29,446 nucleotides of DNA from positions 1-29,446 of the forward strand of contig CAZADS010000062.1 in the NCBI GenBank assembly GCA_964483985.1, read 5' to 3'. This document shows, in pieces, positions 25,354 to 29,446 of the stretch. Positions within the stretch are counted from its first letter, which is position 1. The number at the start of each line of letters is the position of its first letter. The translations under genes and the position numbers were made by a program. Origin of the DNA: CAZADS01 sp964483985 (GTDB lineage Bacteria > Pseudomonadota > Alphaproteobacteria > Thalassobaculales > Thalassobaculaceae). The notes under the pieces are model-generated. The model was not told the DNA's origin, ran no database searches, and was given only the letters and a program-made list of their open reading frames with translations.

Positions 25354-26577
25354 TTAATCATTAATAATCAGCGATTTTAGATCGAAAGAAGGATCTTCAA
25401 TATCACAGCGCCTGGGGGAAAAACTGGCTTTAATCATCCTATTTGCAATCATAAAACTCGATGCGTCATTCATCGCATCTACCGCCAACAACATGTCACC
25501 CTTATAATACCAAACAGACATTCCTCCTGTCCGCTTTCCCGAACGAATTATAGTCGTATCATAGCCTACGTTCAAACCAGCAATCTGTAATTTAACATCA
25601 TATTGATCGGACCAAAACCAAGGATGAGGCTCATATTTTACTGCTTTTCCCGCTAAAGCTTCAGCGGCCGCTTCCCCTTGGTCAACCGCATTTTGGACCG
25701 ATTCCAATCTTGTCCAGATTCCATTTTTCGGAAACGAAGCACAATCACCGGCGGCGAATATTGATGGATCGGACGTCCCACATGCGGAATTAACTACAAT
25801 GCCATTATTTACACTTAATCCAGCAGCTGCGGCGAGGCCATCATTTGGGACAATGCCAATGCCAGACACAATAAAGTCAGCCGCAATTGTTTCGCCGTTT
25901 GAAATCAATGCTGACGAAAAACGCCTATTTTTCCCGATCAATTCAACCAATCCAACTCCCTCGACAACTCTAACGCCGTTATTCAAATGGAGATTCCTGA
26001 AATAATCGGACGTCTCTCGCGCAGCAACACGTTTTAATATACGACTAGCCGCCTCTATCACCGTGACATTAAGTCCCCTTTTAGCCGCCACAGCCGCAAC
26101 TTCCAAACCAATATACCCACCTCCCACGACGAGAACCGATCGTTTTGACAACATTTCTGACGCCATATCATCAATATCGGAAACAGACCTAATCGAATAT
26201 ATACCGTTCCACGCGTTCAATATTTGCTTCGGTAGTTTACGAGGAGAGGATCCTGTAGTTAAAGCCAATCGGTCATACTTCAATCGCTCTCCTGACGAGG
26301 TCTCAATTGTTTTAGTAACACGATCTATAGAATTAACGCAAAGTCCTAGACGCAATGCGATATTGTTTTCCGTATACCATCTTTCTGGACGAAGGAAGAG
26401 ACGTTCAATATCCATTTCCCCCATCATATATTTCTTAGATAACGGTGGCCTCTGATATGGAACCAACGGCTCTTCGCTAATTAATGTTACAGGCCTATCA
26501 TCGCCCAAGGCCCGCAATTTTGAGACGAGGGATACTGATGCCTGACCACCACCAACAACGATCAATCTTCCGGTCAT
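25354..26577 (-). CDS. FAD-dependent ferredoxin reductase (rhodocoxin/putidaredoxin reductase-type)
   Basis: A 407-residue flavoprotein of the oxygenase-coupled reductase family. The FAD-binding Rossmann motif is at the start (IVVGGGQASVS), followed by VPYQRPPLSKKYM, the ALTTGSSPR bridge, a second NAD-binding Rossmann VLVVGGGYIGLEVAA, and AAGDCASFP, where FAD is closed in. LESVQNAVDQGEAAAEAL and PWFWSDQYDVKLQIAG are typical of the C-terminal interface with a [2Fe-2S] partner. The usual role is passing electrons from NAD(P)H to a ferredoxin serving a P450 or Rieske oxygenase. No such partner is near, so the client is unknown. It appears intact. Confidence 0.88.
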   Translation of the reverse strand: MTGRLIVVGGGQASVSLVSKLRALGDDRPVTLISEEPLVPYQRPPLSKKYMMGEMDIERLFLRPERWYTENNIALRLGLCVNSIDRVTKTIETSSGERLKYDRLALTTGSSPRKLPKQILNAWNGIYSIRSVSDIDDMASEMLSKRSVLVVGGGYIGLEVAAVAAKRGLNVTVIEAASRILKRVAARETSDYFRNLHLNNGVRVVEGVGLVELIGKNRRFSSALISNGETIAADFIVSGIGIVPNDGLAAAAGLSVNNGIVVNSACGTSDPSIFAAGDCASFPKNGIWTRLESVQNAVDQGEAAAEALAGKAVKYEPHPWFWSDQYDVKLQIAGLNVGYDTTIIRSGKRTGGMSVWYYKGDMLLAVDAMNDASSFMIANRMIKASFSPRRCDIEDPSFDLKSLIIND

Positions 26578-26813
26578 TAAATTCTACCACCCAGAATTTC
26601 TCGACGTGGATTCAAAAAATGTTATGTTCAAAACGATCTTCCGGCCTTACTGCAACAAAGTCCTTCTAAGATCTATTTAAACGTGAATAATTTCAACAAT
26701 GAATTTTCTACAACTTTGTTATGATGGTTTATAGGTAACCAAAAACTTCTTCGACAGCATTAATTTGATCCGGTTGAGTTAAAATTACTTTTAAAGCAAA
26801 ATGGAGTTAAGCA

Positions 26814-27796
26814 ATGAAGATCGCTGAGGTAAAAGCAGTTGGCTGGGCTGAACACGTCGTAGACTGCGTTGAAGTTGCAGACTTAGGTGCTCCCAGTATT
26901 GGTGAGGTGCGCGTCAAAATGCTCGCTTGCCCAATAAATCCAGCTGACATTTTACAAATCGAAGGTGGACATGCATCTCTTCTATCAACTCCCTGCCGCA
27001 TGGGAGCTGAAGGCGTGGGGGTTGTAGAAGACATAGGTGTTGACGTTAGGGATTAGTAATAGGTGATTTGGTAATAAACCAGAAACGCCAAAATTGGGTT
27101 CAAGCTCAAATATTACCTGTTAGCGACTTGATACGACTCCCATCTGACATTGATATTCAGCAGGCTGCTATGCTTAAAGTCAATCCACCGACGGCAGCGC
27201 GAATGTTATCTGATTTTGTAGCGCTTAAACCCGAAGACTGGATTATTCAAAATGCAGCTAACTCGGGCGTAGGCCTTAACGTTATCCAATTGGCAAGAAA
27301 AGCAGGTATAAGAACATTGAATGTAGTAAGGCGCGAAGACGCTGTGGATCGCCTCTTGAACGAAGGCGGAGATATCGTGTTAGTAGACGGGCCCAACTTA
27401 GCTCAGCGCGTGTAGGATGCAACCGGCGGAAACCTGCCGCGTTTAGCATTAGATGCAATCGCTGGTCCGAATGTAGCCCGCTTAGCTGATTGTCTCACCA
27501 ACAGTGGTAGTATAGTGACCTATGGCCTATTAAGCCGAAAACCCTGCCAAATAACAGCAGGCCAGCTTATTTTCAGGAACATTCGATTATGTGGTTTCTC
27601 GCTTGTCAACGTGATGAACCACTTAACTTCGGAAGAAGTTAGCAACCTCTATGAGAAACTTGCCCAAAATGTTATCGATCGAACCCTTTCTGTTAAAGTT
27701 GAAAAAGCTTATCCATTAACGAAAATTAAAGATGCACTGTTACACGCAAATAAAGAATACCGCGACGGTAAAATTCTGATTTCACCAAACCCCTGA
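26814..27796 (+). pseudogene. Broken medium-chain reductase (MECR/quinone-oxidoreductase-like)
   Basis: Three open pieces assemble into one zinc-independent MDR of the 2-enoyl thioester reductase type. Piece one (from an ATG with GGAG seven bases upstream) covers the GroES-like part with CPINPADILQIEGGHA. After VDVRD at about 27053 the frame shifts back one base; restoring one T gives DLVIGDLVINQKRQNWVQAQ and continuity. The second piece has the NADP site (NAANSGVGLNVIQLARKAG). A TAG at 27413-27415 then interrupts the frame, and the same frame continues with DATGGNLPRLALDAIAGPNVARLADCLTNSGSIVTYG, the classical next block, to the stop at 27794-27796. Two independent lesions, each with conserved sequence behind it, make this a pseudogene unless it is a sequence error. 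It converges on the S49 gene. Confidence 0.85.
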
Positions 27797-27814
27797 GCTG
27801 CGATTAGGGTTAAG

Positions 27815-28690
27815 TCAGAGACCAAACCGGCTCCAGAAGGCTCGTGTTTCTATACTTGCCATTAGATCCTCCGTCCAATGAACGATTGGATTATTAAGAT
27901 GGTTTTGGACATCTTGATTATAAGCCGCATTATAAGATTTCAGGCCTAATCGACGTAGTAGACCCTCTCGAACCGCATACGCTCTAAAACGAACCTTTTG
28001 ACCATAGCGCTCCCGCATTATCGTGCGCATATCTCCGATCCCGTCGATTAATCCTAATTCCATCGCCTTTGAACCTGTCCAAAATGCGCCACTAAATAAT
28101 TCATTTTCTGGGCCTTTAAGTTTTACACCACGGCGATCTCGAACCCATTCGCAGAATCTTTCAAAAATTTCATGTTGAAGTGACTTCAAGTGGGCGACAT
28201 GTTGAGGGTCTTCGGCCTGAAAAGGATCAAGCATACCTTTTTTAGGTCCGGTTGAATAACTTCTGCGCTCAATCCCAAGTTTTCCTATAGCCTCCTCAAA
28301 ACCAAAACCGGCTGAAATTACGCCTATTGATCCAATTATCGAGCTAGCATTCGCGTATATCTCGTTAGCTGCTAACGCTATCCAATAACCACCAGAAGCT
28401 ACTACATCTTCGCAAAAAACAAAGACAGGTTTTTCATGTTCCCTAGCAAGATCCCGAATCCGTTGCTGGAGAAGATCAGACTGAACAGGAGATCCTCCAG
28501 GCGAATTCATTATTACACAAACAGCAACAGTTTTTCGGTTCGTAAACGCAGCCTCTAAAACTGGTCCCATTGTTTGGAGGTTCAATCCACGGCGCATAAC
28601 ACCAATTGAGCCAATGACACCCGTCATAAAAACGACTGCTACACTGGGTATTCGGCGTCGAAACGGAATTAAGTTTGGTAAATAAAACAT
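27815..28690 (-). CDS. S49-family serine peptidase (SppA/SohB-like)
   Basis: About 291 residues with one S49 domain. VAVVFMTGVIGS opens it, then VAVCVIMNSPGGSPVQSDLLQQRI, the catalytic Ser in EDVVASGGYWIA (about residue 99) and the Lys of the dyad in STGPKKGMLDPF (about residue 150), with SSIIGSIGVI between. This is the short single-domain, bacterial signal-peptide-peptidase-like form, half the length of SppA. No strong transmembrane helix precedes the domain. A TTG nine codons upstream (28717) is the alternative start. The neighbouring two-TM gene lies just upstream on the same strand and may be co-transcribed. Confidence 0.9.
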   Translation of the reverse strand: MFYLPNLIPFRRRIPSVAVVFMTGVIGSIGVMRRGLNLQTMGPVLEAAFTNRKTVAVCVIMNSPGGSPVQSDLLQQRIRDLAREHEKPVFVFCEDVVASGGYWIALAANEIYANASSIIGSIGVISAGFGFEEAIGKLGIERRSYSTGPKKGMLDPFQAEDPQHVAHLKSLQHEIFERFCEWVRDRRGVKLKGPENELFSGAFWTGSKAMELGLIDGIGDMRTIMRERYGQKVRFRAYAVREGLLRRLGLKSYNAAYNQDVQNHLNNPIVHWTEDLMASIETRAFWSRFGL

Positions 28691-28740
28691 ATATCTACAA
28701 AATAGTAATGGTATCAAGTTCTAAGGTCTATAATCAGTTT

Positions 28741-29064
28741 TCAGCCTACAAACAAATCGTTTTGTCTCTTTCGACTTTTTTTTCTGGTCAACATTAACAA
28801 AATGAAACCCAAAATAGCTAACACCAACGATATAGGTGATAGCAAAAGAGAAAGAATTATTGGATCCCATAGATACGGATGTATATGTCTTGCAAGTGCA
28901 GGTTCTAGGATTTGTAAACTCTCCGAGTGAAAAGCATGCCAAATACTCCCCGTATCACTCAGACTAAAACTCCCAGACGCTAAGCTTTTGACTAAATCAT
29001 AACCCAGCGTAGCAATACCCATTGCGAGCATAAACCAACCAATAGAACTGAGAAACCAACGCAT
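28741..29064 (-). CDS. Small two-helix membrane protein, function unknown
   Basis: A 107-residue protein with a hydrophobic segment at about residues 3-23 (WFLSSIGWFMLAMGIATLGY) and another near residues 70-92 (ILSLLLSPISLVLAILGFILLML). A polar loop containing HAFHSESLQILEPALARHIHPYLWDP lies between, and a strongly basic tail (RKKSRKR) follows, suiting an inner-membrane hairpin with a cytoplasmic C-terminus. The ATG start is the first codon of the frame. It is 24 to 50 bases upstream of the S49 peptidase gene on the same strand, so a partner role is possible. No family was recognised. Confidence 0.65.
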   Translation of the reverse strand: MRWFLSSIGWFMLAMGIATLGYDLVKSLASGSFSLSDTGSIWHAFHSESLQILEPALARHIHPYLWDPIILSLLLSPISLVLAILGFILLMLTRKKSRKRQNDLFVG

Positions 29065-29144
29065 GTTTAAGAACTCTAGCAGTTTTCACACTAGTTAAGC
29101 CCTTTTAGGACTTTATATCTGAGCATAACAAAATATATTTGTAT

Positions 29145-29173
29145 TTGCGTATAAATTTTTCAAACCATATTAA
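29145..29173 (+). promoter_or_regulatory. Candidate promoter upstream of tRNA-Ser
   Basis: TTGCGT (29145-29150) and TATTAA (29168-29173) are 17 bases apart, about 64 bases before the mature tRNA. The hexamers match the consensus only 4/6 each, so this is tentative. Confidence 0.3.
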
Positions 29174-29236
29174 TTGGAGGTGGACATTACATTGCAATCA
29201 ATTACTAGCTTGGTTAATGTCGCTTCCTCAATAAAC

Positions 29237-29324
29237 GGAGGGGTGGCCGAGTGGCTTAAGGCGCACGCTTGGAAAGCGTGTTTACCGAAAGGTAACGCGG
29301 GTTCGAATCCCGCTCCCTCCGCCA
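29237..29324 (+). tRNA. tRNA-Ser (anticodon GGA)
   Basis: A complete class II tRNA with long variable arm. The acceptor stem pairs GGAGGGG at the 5' end with TCCCTCC at the 3' end (last pair G-T), then discriminator G and an encoded CCA. The D arm begins TGGCCGAGTGG. The anticodon arm is CACGC, loop TTGGAAA, GCGTG, placing GGA at 34-36, which reads UCC and UCU serine codons. The variable arm folds TTACC with GGTAA. The T arm is GCGGGTTCGAATCCCGC. No remnant of an integrated element is seen after it within the window. Confidence 0.97.
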
Positions 29325-29446
29325 CTACCTCATTCGCTAAAATTCGCCGAAGTACTTTTTTATTAATAATATCATTTAGTTATTGACCTCTTTTGTTCGA
29401 AAGGATTCGCCTGTGTTTGGCCTAAGCCAGTGCAAAGTGATGGGAA

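Noticed and set aside
26578..26813. Gap before the broken reductase examined for a hidden gene or riboswitch
   Set aside because: No open frame with protein-like content and no strong hairpin; only a ribosome site next to the reductase start.
29174..29386. Open frame with a strong GGAGGTGG just before tRNA-Ser
   Set aside because: It runs straight through the tRNA gene, has no recognisable product, and the ribosome-site likeness is chance.
2..29446. Reassignment of TAA/TAG to sense codons
   Set aside because: Many intact genes end at TAA or TAG at the expected family length, for example lpxK (TAA), mmsA (TAG) and the GT4 gene (TAA), so the standard code holds.

Overview
The window looks like a chromosomal segment of a fairly AT-rich Gram-negative alphaproteobacterium, possibly Rhodospirillales-like. 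The evidence is lipid A/Kdo genes (waaA-lpxK-lpxL order), xseA divergent from purD, an S49 peptidase, a beta-class GST, and a FlmG-like TPR-glycosyltransferase locus of the Caulobacter type. I could not place it more precisely. The standard genetic code is in use: TAA, TAG and TGA all end intact genes.

Layout. (1) 2-2428: envelope lipid A block: 3' end of waaA, then lpxK and lpxL with overlapping starts and stops. lpxL carries an in-frame TAA. (2) 2442-6118: xseA and a secreted LytM-type M23 protein on the minus strand; purD diverges and has a TAG just before its conserved C-terminus. (3) 6165-7673: a DgcZ-like diguanylate cyclase whose zinc ligands are mostly gone, and a DUF3429 membrane protein. 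(4) 7818-10262: a catabolic pair, an HSD17B10-like SDR and MmsA. (5) 10330-20497: a pseudaminic-acid-type nonulosonate locus. On the minus strand are a PhyH-like dioxygenase, a Pse-associated methylase, an SpsF/PseF-like cytidylyltransferase, a luciferase-like monooxygenase and PseG. Divergent from them are PseI and two tandem TPR-glycosyltransferases. A GNAT acetyltransferase (possible PseH) and a possible tiny broken ORF close the block. A perfect 21-nt palindrome lies in the divergent pseG/pseI gap. (6) 20555-23581: an alpha/beta hydrolase, then GT4 and GT9 glycosyltransferases. (7) 23642-27796: a small membrane protein, ChaC, GST, a rhodocoxin-reductase-type flavoprotein, and an MECR-like medium-chain reductase wrecked by a frameshift plus a TAG. 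(8) 27815-29446: an S49 peptidase, a two-TM protein and tRNA-Ser(GGA).

How the genes fit together. PseG, PseI and the cytidylyltransferase would make and activate a nonulosonic acid, with the GNAT possibly supplying the acetylation. The two TPR-GT proteins are the natural candidates to attach it to a protein, by analogy with Caulobacter FlmG and flagellin. The methylase, dioxygenase and flavin monooxygenase are possible tailoring enzymes. PseB and PseC, the first two steps, are not in the window.

A second theme is gene damage. lpxL, purD and the MECR-like gene, and possibly a small ORF near 20.4 kb, are each interrupted by a stop while conserved coding continues in frame behind it. This could be recent decay or sequence error. 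No stretch longer than about 240 bases lacks a gene; the gaps hold only the weak signals listed.
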